A stretch of 64,000 bases of DNA from Streptomyces sp. Tu6071 (GCF_000213055.1 NZ_CM001165.1:5168945-5232944); one strand, 5' to 3'. Positions 36,430 through 45,674 are shown, numbered from the stretch's first letter. Notes: a model not told the origin generated them from the sequence alone. Numbers and translations are program-made.

Positions 36430-36584
36430 GGGTCCCGCGTTCCCCTGCGGAGGTCTCTCCGTGGCAGGCCCCGCACGGGCTGCGGGCGGGTTCCGTCCCC
36501 GCTCGCCGGTACCCACCCCCTGCTCACCGGTCCGCGCCGCGATTCGCTCAGTCGTGCGCCGCCGGGCAAGCGCTAGGAGAGCTC

Positions 36585-38756
36585 ATGTCAGAGGCCGGCG
36601 CCACGCCGCGCGCCGCGAAGGCGGCCCGGTACGGCTTCGTCTTCGCGTTCCCGTTCGTGATGGTGATGCTGCTCGTCGGCATCTACGTCTCGGCGATGCA
36701 CGCGCCCCAGCCCCATGACCTCCCCGTCGCCGTCGTCGGCAGCGGGGCACAGGCAGAACGGAGCGTCGCCGCGCTCGACGCCGCCGACGGTTCCCCCGCC
36801 GACGCGCGCCTGCTCCGCTCGGTCGACGAAGCGAAGCGGCAACTCCACGACCGCGAGATCGCGGGCGCCCTCGTCCTGCCCAGCAACTCCGACACCTCCG
36901 ACAACTCCGGCACCCCCGACAGCGACGGCAACGGCGGCACGACCGCCCAGCTCTGGACCGCGCAGGCCGCCGGGGCCTCGCAGACCATGACCGTCAGCCA
37001 GCTCCTCACCCCCGTCGCCGCCGCGAGCCACCTCACGGTCGAGGCGCACGACGTCGCCCCGCTCCCTCAGGACGACCAGAGCGGCATGGGCGTGCTCTAC
37101 CTGTCGGTCGGCGCGATGCTCGCCGGGTACATGGCCGTCACCGTCGCCAGCTCCGGCATGCCCCGGCTCATGCGGCTGAAGAAGCTCGTGCCCGTGCTCG
37201 CCGGATGGAGCGCGCTCATGAGCGTCGTCATCTGGACCCTCGCCGGGCCGGTCATCGGGGCGGTGAGCGGGCACGCCCCCGAAGTCCTCGGCACCGCCTT
37301 CCTCGGGATCTTCGCCGTCGGCCTCACGCAGGCGTTCCTCACCCGTCTCTTCGGGCCGATCGCCGTGATCCCCGGCATCACCCTCTTCATGTTCCTGGGC
37401 GTACCGGCCTCGAACCTCGCCCTCTCGATCCACACCATGCCCAGCTTCTTCGGCTTCCTGCACCACGTCCTGCCGCTCCCCGCCGTAGGAGAGGCGCTGC
37501 GCGCGATCGTCTACTTCGACGGCGACGGCGCGGGCGTGCACCTCCTGACGCTCGGCATCTGGGCGCTCGCCGCCCTCCTCCTCACGGCGGGCGTCGACCT
37601 GCTCAAGCGGCGCAAAGCCGAGGGGAGGACGGACGGTACGGGCACGGACGCGGCCACAAGCACGGGGGAGGACGCCGCCGGTACCCCGGGAGCCCCCGCC
37701 GCCCGCAAGGCCCCCCACCCCGCCGTCCAGTACGTCATGCTCGGCGCCTTCCCCTTCCTCATGGTCGTGCTGATGGTCGGTCTCATGCTCAGCGGCATGC
37801 ACAAGCCGCTGCCGCGCGACCTCCCCGTCGCCGTCGTCGCCGACAGCGCGCAGGCCGCCGAGCAGACCGCTCAGGGGCTGGAGAAGTCGCTCGGCTCCTC
37901 CTTCGACATCCGCCCGTTGACCAGCGCCGACGAGGCGAAGCGGCAGATCCGTGACCGGGGGATAGCGGGCGCGTACGTGCTCCCCGCTCCCGGGGAGAAG
38001 GCGCAGATCCTCTCCGCCGGGGGCGCCGGGATGAGCCAGCAACAGGTCGTCCAGCGCACCTTCGGGCAGATCGCGGCCCAGCAGGGCGTCCGGACGGAGA
38101 ACATCGACCTCGCGCCGCTGCCCGCGCACGACGGCATGGGCACGGTCACGCTCTACCTCGCCATCGGCTTCACGATGTCCGGCTTCATCGTCGTCACGAT
38201 CATGTCCGCCGCCGCGCGCGAACTCCTGCGGATACGCAGGCTGCTCCCCGTGCTCGCGGGGTGGGCCGTGCTCATGGCCACGGCGGTGTGGCTGCTCGCG
38301 GGGCCTGCCATCGGGGCCGTGCACGGGCACGCGTGGCAGATCCTCGGCCTCGGCGCGCTCATGGTCTTCACGGTCTCGCTCGTCACGGCGGTCTTCGCGC
38401 GCTTCCTCGGCCCGCTCGCCGTGATCCCCGTCGTGACGCTCATGATGTTCCTCGGCGTGCCCGCCTCGAACGGCGGCGTCGCCCTCCACATGGTCCCGGG
38501 CTTCTTCCAGGCCCTGCACGGAGTGCTGCCGCTGCCCGCCGTCGTCGAGTCGATCCGCTCGGTCCTCTACTTCGGCGCCGACGGCATCGGCGGCCACCTC
38601 GGCACGCTCGCGCTCTGGGGCGGCGCGGCCCTCGTGCTCAACGTCGCGCTCGACCTCTTCCAGCACCGCCGCGACCGCGACAAGGACCTCACGGACCCGG
38701 CGGCCCTCGTCGCGGCGGAACCCGCCCCCGGGGCGAACGCGGAGGCGCTCCGGTGA
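36585..38756 (+). CDS. Tandem-duplicated ABC-2/Pip-like (DUF3533-type) membrane protein
   Basis: 723 residues from ATG 36585 behind AGGAGA. The two halves (1-350 and 375-705) are similar. Each starts with a membrane span (FAFPFVMVMLLVGIYVSAMH / GAFPFLMVVLMVGLMLSGMH), followed by an extracellular domain with DLPVAVVxxxAQA, a VDEAKRQLHDREIAGALVLP / ADEAKRQIRDRGIAGAYVLP segment and PLP..D..GMG. Five more spans follow, including VLAGWSALMS / VLAGWAVLMA and FLGVPASN in both. This is the YhgE/Pip/ABC-2 permease architecture, normally a single copy of ~350-400 residues. Fusion of both halves into one chain suggests a fixed homodimer-like unit. An efflux or export role is likely, with a TetR regulator following. 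Confidence 0.85.
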   Translation: MSEAGATPRAAKAARYGFVFAFPFVMVMLLVGIYVSAMHAPQPHDLPVAVVGSGAQAERSVAALDAADGSPADARLLRSVDEAKRQLHDREIAGALVLPSNSDTSDNSGTPDSDGNGGTTAQLWTAQAAGASQTMTVSQLLTPVAAASHLTVEAHDVAPLPQDDQSGMGVLYLSVGAMLAGYMAVTVASSGMPRLMRLKKLVPVLAGWSALMSVVIWTLAGPVIGAVSGHAPEVLGTAFLGIFAVGLTQAFLTRLFGPIAVIPGITLFMFLGVPASNLALSIHTMPSFFGFLHHVLPLPAVGEALRAIVYFDGDGAGVHLLTLGIWALAALLLTAGVDLLKRRKAEGRTDGTGTDAATSTGEDAAGTPGAPAARKAPHPAVQYVMLGAFPFLMVVLMVGLMLSGMHKPLPRDLPVAVVADSAQAAEQTAQGLEKSLGSSFDIRPLTSADEAKRQIRDRGIAGAYVLPAPGEKAQILSAGGAGMSQQQVVQRTFGQIAAQQGVRTENIDLAPLPAHDGMGTVTLYLAIGFTMSGFIVVTIMSAAARELLRIRRLLPVLAGWAVLMATAVWLLAGPAIGAVHGHAWQILGLGALMVFTVSLVTAVFARFLGPLAVIPVVTLMMFLGVPASNGGVALHMVPGFFQALHGVLPLPAVVESIRSVLYFGADGIGGHLGTLALWGGAALVLNVALDLFQHRRDRDKDLTDPAALVAAEPAPGANAEALR

Positions 38757-38800
38757 GCGGCGCCGCACGGGCCCGTCCGGTGCGCGCGGGGTGACGGGAC

Positions 38801-38836
38801 GTACGGGGCGGTCCCGGCCGGAGGGCCGCCCCGTAC
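38801..38836 (+). terminator. Terminator hairpin after the duplicated membrane protein
   Basis: GTACGGGGCGGTCC (38801-38814) pairs with 38823-38836 with a single wobble, in an 8-nt loop hairpin 44 bp past the stop. Confidence 0.8.
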
Positions 38837-38900
38837 GCCGGAAGCTAGGGTGTCCCGTACCGAGGACGGGAACCCGCAGGACAGCGAAGGGGCCGCCACC

Positions 38901-39626
38901 ATGCCCGAGAGCCCAGGGACAACAGGGCGTACGGGGCGAACCGCCCCCACCGCGGCCGAGCCCCCCGCCGCGCCCCGGCCCTCCGCCGTACCCGCGTCCC
39001 CGGAAGCCGAGCACGCCCCCGCCGCCCGCAAGCCCGGACGGCCCTCGCTCTCCGAGGTGAAGCGGCGCGAGGTGCGGCTGGAGATCGCCCGCGCGGCCGT
39101 GCACCTCTTCCGTGACAGAGGCGTCGAGCAGACCTCCGCCGCCGACATCGCCGCCGAGGTCGGCATCTCGCTGCGCACCCTGTGGCGGTACGTGCCCTCC
39201 AAGGAGGAGGCCGTCACCGTCCTCTTCACACTCGCCGCCGAAGGGCTCGCGCACCGCCTGCGCGCACTGCCGCCGGGCGAGCCGGTGAGCGCGCTGCTCC
39301 TCGGCGAGCCGTGGCAGGACCAGATGACGCCCGAGGTCGGGCGGCTCGTCAGGGAGGCGACCCGCCTGACCCGCGACGAGCCCGCGCTCCGCAAGGTCGC
39401 CCACCAGGCCGCCTTCACCTTCCAGTCCGGCATCGCCGCCGCCTTCGCCGCGCGCGAGGGCCGGGACGGCGCGGGCCTGGAGGACAAGGTGCACGCCGCG
39501 ATGCTCCTCGCGACCCTCGCGGTCGTCGAGCAGGAGGCGGCGTGGTGCGAGCCGTCCGACGACCCCCGCCGCCGTGACCTGCTCCGCCGGGGACTCCGCG
39601 CGGCCTCGGAGGGCCTGCCGCTCTGA
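38901..39626 (+). CDS. TetR/AcrR-family regulator
   Basis: A 241-residue protein from ATG 38901; a GTG at 38850 is an alternative. A ~45-residue Pro/Ala-rich disordered leader precedes the HTH: RPSLSEVKRREVRLEIARAA, VHLFRDRGVEQTSAADIAAE and VGISLRTLWRYVPSKEEA. The C-terminal domain is short, with EPWQDQMTPEVGRLVREATR. Downstream of the membrane protein and its operators, it is the probable repressor of that gene. Confidence 0.9.
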   Translation: MPESPGTTGRTGRTAPTAAEPPAAPRPSAVPASPEAEHAPAARKPGRPSLSEVKRREVRLEIARAAVHLFRDRGVEQTSAADIAAEVGISLRTLWRYVPSKEEAVTVLFTLAAEGLAHRLRALPPGEPVSALLLGEPWQDQMTPEVGRLVREATRLTRDEPALRKVAHQAAFTFQSGIAAAFAAREGRDGAGLEDKVHAAMLLATLAVVEQEAAWCEPSDDPRRRDLLRRGLRAASEGLPL

Positions 39627-39708
39627 CAGTCCCGGGCTCCCGCCCGCCGCCGCCCCGTACGTGGCGCACGTCACGGGAACCCGGCGCGGGGCGCGGAGAG
39701 AACCTGAT

Positions 39709-40413
39709 GTGAGGGACACAGAAGAGGCGGGCGCTCTGCGCCGTGGCGTACGGGCCGGAGACCGCCGGGCATTCACCGAGCTGTACGAGGACCACGCGCG
39801 CGCCGTCTACAACCACGCCCTGCGCCTCACCGGCGACTGGTCGGCGGCCGACGACGTCACCGCCGAGACCTTCCTGACGGCGTGGCGCACCCGCGAACGC
39901 GTCGAGCCGGACGGCGGCTCGCTCAGACCCTGGCTCCTCGTCATCGCGACGCACAAGGCCGAGAACAGCAACCGCTCCCGGCGCCGCAAGCTCGCCTTCC
40001 TCGCGCGCAGCGCGCCCCCGCCGCACGTCCCCGACTTCGCCCCCGAGGCGGCGGGCCGCATCGACGACGCCCGCCGCCTCGCCGCCGTGCACGCCGCGCT
40101 GCACCGGCTGCGGCGCAAGGAGCGCGAGGTGCTGACGCTGTGCGTGTGGTCGGGGCTCGACTACGCGGAGGCCGCCGAGGCGCTCGGCGTCCCGGTCGGC
40201 ACCGTACGGTCGCGGCTCTCGCGGGCGCGGGCACGACTCCTGCAGCTGAGTGAGGGCGAAAAGCTGAGGGAGGGCGTGCCGGGGGCCGGGACCGTACGGA
40301 CCGAGGCCGACAGGGCCGTGTGGAAAGAGAGAACGGAACCGGGACGCGGAACCGGAGAGGTACAGGGCAGGGCCGCGTTCGTGGCCCTGCCCGTGCGGGA
40401 GGAGAACCGATGA
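39709..40413 (+). CDS. ECF-family RNA polymerase sigma factor
   Basis: A 234-residue protein from GTG 39709. Region 2 is present as FTELYEDHARAVYNHALRLT and DWSAADDVTAETFLTAWR. Region 4 is VLTLCVWSGLDYAEAAEALG followed by VPVGTVRSRLSRARARL. A ~50-residue basic C-terminal tail follows region 4. Its TGA overlaps the ATG of the next gene (ATGA). With the CU044_5270 protein it forms a frequent Streptomyces two-gene sigma/membrane operon. Confidence 0.92.
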   Translation: MRDTEEAGALRRGVRAGDRRAFTELYEDHARAVYNHALRLTGDWSAADDVTAETFLTAWRTRERVEPDGGSLRPWLLVIATHKAENSNRSRRRKLAFLARSAPPPHVPDFAPEAAGRIDDARRLAAVHAALHRLRRKEREVLTLCVWSGLDYAEAAEALGVPVGTVRSRLSRARARLLQLSEGEKLREGVPGAGTVRTEADRAVWKERTEPGRGTGEVQGRAAFVALPVREENR

Positions 40414-41492
40414 CCGACACCCACCCGTCCCGGACCGGAGCGGACCGGAGCGAGGCCGATGACGTGGCCCGGCTGCTGCCGCCCCCGCCCGAGTGGGACC
40501 TCGCGCCCGAGCGAACGCTCCACCACAAGGAACGACTCATGCGACAGATCGACGACGACACGGTGCGTACGGCGGAAACGGGGACCCCCGGCCGCCGACG
40601 CGTCCTGCGCCCCGCCATCGTGGCCCCCGTCGCCGCCCTCGCCCTCGCGGGCGCCCTCACCGCCGGGCTCACGCTGGGCGGCCAGGACCACGGCGGCACC
40701 ACGAGAACGCTCCAGGCGGGCGGCGGCGCCCACGCGCGGCAGGCGAGCGTGCTGCTCGGCCGCATCTCGGACGCGGCGCTGGACGGCCGGACGCTGAGCG
40801 TGCGCGACGACCAGTTCGTGTACGTAAAGAGCGAGGACCGGGGCGCGGACGAGACGAGCGGCAAGGCCGTCATGGGGCCGCCGGTCGTGCGCGAGTCCTG
40901 GGCCACGCAGGACCCCGGGCGCGTGCAGCACATCGCCCTCGTCCGCGAGGACGGCGAGACGTACTGGACCAACGCGTTCCTCGGCGACGAGGGCGGCACC
41001 CCCGTGGGCATCGACCGGGCCACCTACAAGTGGCTCGCGGCGCTCCCGACCGACCCCGACGCTCTCCTGAAGTACCTCTACGCGAAGACGCCGGAGGAGG
41101 AGGGGCAGTCGCGGGACCAGGCCGTCTTCGAGCGCATCGGCGGCCTCGCCTCGGGGCTCCTGCCGCCGAGGACCGCCGCCGCGCTCTACCGCGCCGCCGC
41201 ACGCATCCCCGGCGTCGTCACGGCCCCTGACGCGCACGACGGCAAGGGGCGTACGGGGATCGGCATCGCGCGCGAGGACAAGAAGTACGCGGAGCGCTCC
41301 GAGTGGGTCTTCGACGAGGACCTGCGCTTCCTCGGCTCCCGCACGTACCTGACGCAGGACAAGCCGGTGGGCCGCAAAGGGACGCTGCTCGCGAGCACGG
41401 CGGTCCTGGCGATGGGCGTGGCGGACAAGGCGGGCGTGCGCCCGGCCGAGGTGACGGACGTGACCGGGGACGGGGGCGCGGAGGAGAGCTGA
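40410..41492 (+). CDS. CU044_5270 family membrane-anchored protein
   Basis: A 360-residue protein from ATG 40410. A cytoplasmic N-terminus (~65 residues, with ARLLPPPPEWDLAPER and HKERLMRQI) precedes one transmembrane span (PAIVAPVAALALAGALTAGL). A ~270-residue extracytoplasmic domain follows, with TYKWLAALPTDPDALLKYLY, AALYRAAARIPGVV and IGIAREDKKYAERSEWVFDE. The family always follows an ECF sigma gene and is thought to act as a sensor or anti-sigma factor; direct proof is lacking. Confidence 0.88.
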   Translation: MTDTHPSRTGADRSEADDVARLLPPPPEWDLAPERTLHHKERLMRQIDDDTVRTAETGTPGRRRVLRPAIVAPVAALALAGALTAGLTLGGQDHGGTTRTLQAGGGAHARQASVLLGRISDAALDGRTLSVRDDQFVYVKSEDRGADETSGKAVMGPPVVRESWATQDPGRVQHIALVREDGETYWTNAFLGDEGGTPVGIDRATYKWLAALPTDPDALLKYLYAKTPEEEGQSRDQAVFERIGGLASGLLPPRTAAALYRAAARIPGVVTAPDAHDGKGRTGIGIAREDKKYAERSEWVFDEDLRFLGSRTYLTQDKPVGRKGTLLASTAVLAMGVADKAGVRPAEVTDVTGDGGAEES

Positions 41493-41499
41493 GCGGGGA

Positions 41500-41533
41500 G
41501 GGGGGCGGGTCCCGGGCCCACTACCCGCCCCCC
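41500..41533 (+). terminator. Terminator hairpin after the sigma operon
   Basis: GGGGGGCGGGT (41500-41510) and its complement (41523-41533) form a perfect 11-bp stem, seven bases after the CU044_5270 stop. Confidence 0.75.
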
Positions 41534-41630
41534 CCCGAAGCGCCCCGGCCCCCGCTACCCGCCCCGGCGGTCGGGGCCCCGCCGTCCGCTCCGGTGGCGC
41601 GCCCCTTCCCCCCGTGCCCACAGTGGTGGC

Positions 41631-42254
41631 ATGAGCCACGCCGAACCGCCCTCGTACCCCGGTGCCATGCCGCCGCCCCGCCCGGGGCCCGGACGGGACG
41701 AGTTGCCCGATCCCCTGCGCAGGCTCGCGCGGGCCGCCTGGCGGGTGGTGCTGCTCGCGGGGCTCGCCTCCGTCCTGCTGGGCGTGCTCGTACTGGTGTG
41801 GCCCGGGTCCTCGTTGCGCGTCGCGGGGGTGCTCTTCGGGGTGTACCTGCTGGTCAGCGGGGTCGTGCAGCTCGTGGCCGCGACGGGGACGCACACCGCG
41901 GCGGGGATGCGCGTGCTCGGCTTCGTGAGCGGGGCGCTCTCCGTGCTGCTCGGGCTCTTCTGCTTCCGGGGGGCCACCCAGTCCGTGCTGCTGCTCGCGC
42001 TGTGGATCGGCATCGGGTGGCTCTTCCGGGGGCTCACCCAGGTGGTCGCCGCGCTCGCCGAGCCCGCGAGTCCGGCGCGCGGCTGGCAGCTCGTGCTCGG
42101 GGTGCTCGCCGCGCTCGCCGGGGTCGTCCTCGTCGTCTCGCCCTTCGCGTCCGCGTGGGCCCTCATCCTCGTGGCGGGGATCTGGCTGCTCGCGGTCGGC
42201 GTCACCGAGATCGCGACCGCGCTGCGCCTGCGCCACCGCCTCCGCCTCGACTGA
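41631..42254 (+). CDS. HdeD/DUF308-like membrane protein
   Basis: A 207-residue protein from ATG 41631 with a Pro-rich start and six membrane spans arranged as pairs (VVLLAGLASVLLGVLVLVWP, VAGVLFGVYLLVSGVVQLVA, VLGFVSGALSVLLGLFCF and so on). The WPGSSLRVAGVLFG and WIGIGWLFRGLTQVVAA patterns are those of the HdeD family, linked to acid resistance in enterobacteria. A function in actinomycetes is not established. It stands convergent with the partner-switching operon, 9 bp apart. Confidence 0.85.
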   Translation: MSHAEPPSYPGAMPPPRPGPGRDELPDPLRRLARAAWRVVLLAGLASVLLGVLVLVWPGSSLRVAGVLFGVYLLVSGVVQLVAATGTHTAAGMRVLGFVSGALSVLLGLFCFRGATQSVLLLALWIGIGWLFRGLTQVVAALAEPASPARGWQLVLGVLAALAGVVLVVSPFASAWALILVAGIWLLAVGVTEIATALRLRHRLRLD

Positions 42255-42263
42255 CCCGCGAGG

Positions 42264-42602
42264 TCACACCGGCTCGACGCCGAAGTGCGCGCTCGTCCCG
42301 GTGAGCCCGAGCAGGCGCCGCAACGAGACCGGTGGCCTCTCCAGCGTCAGCCGCACCCCCGCCCGGTCGGTGTGCCTGCGGACCTGGAGGAGGACGGCGA
42401 GGCCCATCGAGTCGCAGCCCCCCAGACCCGCGCAGTCGAGCGCGAGCGCGGTGAGACCGGGCGTGTCCAGGGCGGTGAGGACGTCCTCGCCGAGCTGCTC
42501 GGCCGTGTCGTAGTCGAGGTCGCCGACGAGTTCGAGGACGAGACTGCCGGAGTCGGCGGCACGCTGTTCGATACGGAGGCCGCCGGGCGGGGGAGCGATC
42601 AT
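42264..42602 (-). CDS. STAS-domain anti-sigma factor antagonist
   Basis: A 112-residue protein from ATG 42602, overlapping the preceding stop as ATGA. It shows GSLVLELVGDLDYDTAEQLG, LTALALDCAGLGGCDSMGLA (the phosphorylatable Ser in CDS-MG) and a long C-terminal helix. STAS antagonists release a sigma factor by binding an anti-sigma kinase and are reset by a SpoIIE-type phosphatase, which is encoded two genes upstream in the same cluster. No cognate kinase or sigma gene is in the window. Confidence 0.92.
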   Translation of the reverse strand: MIAPPPGGLRIEQRAADSGSLVLELVGDLDYDTAEQLGEDVLTALDTPGLTALALDCAGLGGCDSMGLAVLLQVRRHTDRAGVRLTLERPPVSLRRLLGLTGTSAHFGVEPV

Positions 42603-43777
42603 CGGGGGTCCTCGCCGGCGGTAAGGGACGCTTCGGCGGCGCGGGCCACATCGGCACTTCCTACGGCGTCCGCGCCCCGTACGGCGTCCGCGCCCGGTCC
42701 CGCGTCCGCGCCCCGTACGACCTCCCGCACCGCCTCCGTGCCCGCCGCCAGAAGGCGCAGTGCGCGGGGGAAGTCGCGCAGGCGCTCGCCGAGGACCGTG
42801 AGGGCGGGGAGCAGGGAGGCGGCCGGGACGCCGCGGGCGGAGAGGATCGAGGCGGTCCAGGTCAGGAAGCCCGTGAAGAGGTCCGCGTCGTCCACGTACA
42901 GCGCCGTCGCGAGGTGCACCACGACGTGCTCCAGGTCCTCGGCGGTGTGCTCGCGCTGGAGCGCGGTGTACTCGCGCATCGGCGGGTAGCGGTCGAGCAG
43001 CCCGTCGAAGACGGCCCGGACCAGCTCCTGACGCGAGCGCGTCACGAAGGTGTACTCCTGGTCCGCGAGGTGCGGCAGGTCGGCGCTCGTGACGTGGTCG
43101 CGCGGCGGGGGCGGCAGCGGGCCGCGCGCGAGGCGGTCCGCGGCGGCGCGTGCGTCGGGCGCCCAGGCGTCCGCGCCGAGGAGCCGCGCGTAGCGGCCGT
43201 CGTAGCCGAAGGCCGCGCCGCCGACGAGTACGGGGACGCCGACCGCCTGGCACGCGGTGAGCGTCGCGTGCGCGACGGGCAGCCGGGGCGCGAGCGAGCC
43301 CGAGAGCGCGACGGCGTCGGCGCCCGTGCGGTGCAGGTGGGCGATGAGGTGCGGCGCGGGGACCTGCGCGCCGAGGTGGTCGACGTGCCAGCCGCGCAGG
43401 CGCAGCACCTCGGCGACGAGCCGGGCGGGCAGCCCGTGCCACTCGCCGTCCACGCACGCCACGACGATCCGCCCCGCGCCCGGCGCGGGCACGACGGGCG
43501 GCGTCGAGTGGCGCAGCACCCCCACGCACTGCTCGTTGACGGCCGTCGCCGCGTGCTCCCGCGCGACGCTCAGCCGGTTCGCCGCCCACTCCGCGCCGAC
43601 GCGCCGCTGCACCGCGCCGATGACGTCGAGCAGCACGCTCTCCGCGTCGAGCCCGGAAGCGTGCGCCTCGCGCACCACCGCCGCCGCCGCGTCCTCGTCG
43701 CCCGAGGAGACGGGAACCCACAGCCGCTCGGCCCACGTCCCGGCCCGCGGCGGAGCCGCCGTCACCGTGCTCGTCAT
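42599..43777 (-). CDS. B12-binding domain sensor protein
   Basis: 392 residues from ATG 43777 behind GGGGAGAGG. A helical B12-binding-2-like domain (~25-95, EDAAAAVVREAHASGLDAES, AVQRRVGAEWAANRLSVARE and HAATAVNEQC) precedes the cobalamin-binding Rossmann domain. The latter has VVACVDGEWHGLPARLVAEV (cobalt-ligand His in ExHxxP; the usual Gly is replaced by Pro), VDHLGAQVPAPHLIAHLHRT, ALSGSLAPRL and VPVLVGGAAFGYD. The C-terminal ~150 residues form a helical region ending in an Ala/Gly-Asp-Ala repeat. A CarH-like or redox cobalamin sensor is plausible, feeding the STAS/SpoIIE switch. Confidence 0.88.
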   Translation of the reverse strand: MTSTVTAAPPRAGTWAERLWVPVSSGDEDAAAAVVREAHASGLDAESVLLDVIGAVQRRVGAEWAANRLSVAREHAATAVNEQCVGVLRHSTPPVVPAPGAGRIVVACVDGEWHGLPARLVAEVLRLRGWHVDHLGAQVPAPHLIAHLHRTGADAVALSGSLAPRLPVAHATLTACQAVGVPVLVGGAAFGYDGRYARLLGADAWAPDARAAADRLARGPLPPPPRDHVTSADLPHLADQEYTFVTRSRQELVRAVFDGLLDRYPPMREYTALQREHTAEDLEHVVVHLATALYVDDADLFTGFLTWTASILSARGVPAASLLPALTVLGERLRDFPRALRLLAAGTEAVREVVRGADAGPGADAVRGADAVGSADVARAAEASLTAGEDPR

Positions 43778-43943
43778 CAACCTCTCCCCGGAACCGGCCG
43801 CGCTCGGTGCGCGGTACATCCATCCGTCGCCGCGGGCACGTCCTCGTCACCCGCGGTGTACGGCTTCCCGCCCCGTACACGCGGATTCCCGCCCGTACGC
43901 GCGATACGCGGGCCAAGCGGGGCGCTCCCGGGGCGGGGGCGGG

Positions 43944-45674
43944 TTACGCGGGGCCCGCTGTCTTCTGCCCCCGCTTCGGCGCCGTGATCGCCACCACCGC
44001 CATGTCGTCGTGGCGGCCCGCGCCGACCCACTGCTCCGCGAGCATCCGCACCCGTTCCACGATCGCGCCCGCGGGCATCCCCGCGCACTCGCTCGCCGCC
44101 CTGCTCAGCCGGTCCTCGCCGAACATCGTCTCGCCGAGCGGCCCGCCCCTGGCCTCCGTGATGCCGTCCGTGTAGAGCAGGCACGTCTCGCCCGGCGCGA
44201 GCCGCACCGTGTCCGTCGTGGCCCGCACCTCGGGGAGCACGCCGACGAGCGTGCCGTTCGTCCCGGCCTGCTCGACCGTGCCGTCCGTGCGCACGAGGAG
44301 CGGCTGCGGGTGTCCCGCGCTCGTCACGCGCAGGCGCACGCCGCCGTCCGCCTCCGCGCGCGCCGAGGCGAGCACGAGCGTCGCGAAACGCGTGTGGTGG
44401 GACGTCAGGAGCGCGGCGTTGAGGAGCGAGAGGACGCGCTGGTGGTCGGCGGCGAGCGGGAGCAGCGCGTGCAGCGTGTTGCGGATCTTCCCGGTGAGGA
44501 TCGCCGCTTCGAGCCCCTTGCCGCACACGTCGCCGAGGACGACGAAGCACTCGCCGTCCGTGCCCCCGGCGGCCGGGTGCACGTCGTAGAAGTCGCCGCC
44601 GACGCGCTCGCGGTCGGCGGAGGCCCGGTAGCCGCCCGCGAGGTCGATGCCGTCGACGCGGTGCAGCGGGGGCGGGAGGAGCTCGCGGGTCAGGGTCTTG
44701 GTGAGCGCGGCCTGCTCCGCGTACAGGAGCGCGGCGGACACGGCCGTCCCGGCGCGCAGCGCGAAGAGGCGCGCGAGGGACTCCTCGTCGTCGCCGAAGG
44801 TCCGCCCGCCCTCCTTGCGCAGCAGCACGAGGGCGCCCGCGGGGACGCCGTGCCCCGGCATCGGCGTCACGAGCACGGACGCCGGGGTGCCGAAGCCCTC
44901 GGGCAGCGCCCAGTCGGGGTACTGCGCGGGGTCGAGCCAGCGCGAGGGTACGGGCGGGAAGCCCTGCAGGGCTTCGACGAGCCCCGGGACCTCGGCCGGA
45001 TCGGCTCGTACGGAACGCGTCAGTGGCGCGCCGCCCGCGACACCGAGGACGAGTTCGACGCGACGGCCGCGCCACGGCGAGACGACGACTGCGGCGTCGG
45101 CGAGGTGCCGCGCCGCGAGACGCGCGGTGACGGCGAGGGCGCGGTCGGCGTTGAGCGAGGAGAGGAGCTGGGTCGACGCCTCGTCGAGCAGGGCGTTGCG
45201 GGCTCGCTCGGTGCTGAGCGCGGCCCGCAGCCGCTCCTCCTCGCCCGCGTCGCGCAGCCACCACGTGAACTCGCCGCCCTTGTGCCGCACGGGGCTCGCC
45301 TCGTACGTGCGCCCGTCGAGCGGCCCGCGCGCGATGCCGGGCAGACCCTCGCGGACGGCCCGCGCGTGGGCGCCGGCGAACCAGTCGGGCGCCGTGCCGG
45401 TGAGCGGGCTGCCCGGGGTCGTCCGGGGCAGCAGCAGGGCCGCCGCGTCGTTGATCTCGCGGACGAGCCCGTCGGCGCCCGCGCGCAGCGCGGGGGGCGG
45501 AACGTGGTCGAGCGGGGTGCGCGGCGTCGTCGGGACGCGGTGGGGGACGGGAGCCCGCGTCTCGGCGGAGGCTCGGGCGGTGGGTGGTGTCTGCGTGGGG
45601 GACGACTTCCGTGCGGTGGGGTGCGCGCTGGGCGCGTGGGCTGTCACTTCGGTGCGTTTGGCTGGTCGTGTCAT
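43944..45674 (-). CDS. SpoIIE-type PP2C phosphatase with PAS and GAF domains
   Basis: A 576-residue protein from ATG 45674. After a disordered Pro/Thr leader, a PAS-like domain (~60-135, RAGADGLVREINDAAALLLP) and a GAF domain (~150-320) follow. The catalytic PP2C_SIG domain (~340-566) has GGDFYDVHPAAGG, VVLGDVCGKGLEAAILTGKI, VTSAGHPQPLLVRTDG, TCLLYTDGITEARGG and a closing GRHDDMAVVAI, so all metal-ligand Asp motifs are present. It would dephosphorylate the STAS protein at 42264. Confidence 0.92.
   Translation of the reverse strand: MTRPAKRTEVTAHAPSAHPTARKSSPTQTPPTARASAETRAPVPHRVPTTPRTPLDHVPPPALRAGADGLVREINDAAALLLPRTTPGSPLTGTAPDWFAGAHARAVREGLPGIARGPLDGRTYEASPVRHKGGEFTWWLRDAGEEERLRAALSTERARNALLDEASTQLLSSLNADRALAVTARLAARHLADAAVVVSPWRGRRVELVLGVAGGAPLTRSVRADPAEVPGLVEALQGFPPVPSRWLDPAQYPDWALPEGFGTPASVLVTPMPGHGVPAGALVLLRKEGGRTFGDDEESLARLFALRAGTAVSAALLYAEQAALTKTLTRELLPPPLHRVDGIDLAGGYRASADRERVGGDFYDVHPAAGGTDGECFVVLGDVCGKGLEAAILTGKIRNTLHALLPLAADHQRVLSLLNAALLTSHHTRFATLVLASARAEADGGVRLRVTSAGHPQPLLVRTDGTVEQAGTNGTLVGVLPEVRATTDTVRLAPGETCLLYTDGITEARGGPLGETMFGEDRLSRAASECAGMPAGAIVERVRMLAEQWVGAGRHDDMAVVAITAPKRGQKTAGPA

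Larger units (their letters stand above)
35851..36584. other. 730-bp regulatory gap upstream of the duplicated membrane protein
   Basis: This gap contains the most AT-rich stretch of the central window (about 36,215-36,290) and two well-formed dyads, listed separately. Frames on the minus strand (for example 35945-36310) are Pro/Ser-rich at their ends and not convincing. Confidence 0.5.

Noticed and set aside
43778..43943. Search for a cobalamin riboswitch near the B12-binding protein
   Set aside because: No B12-box-like element was seen in the short gaps around the gene.
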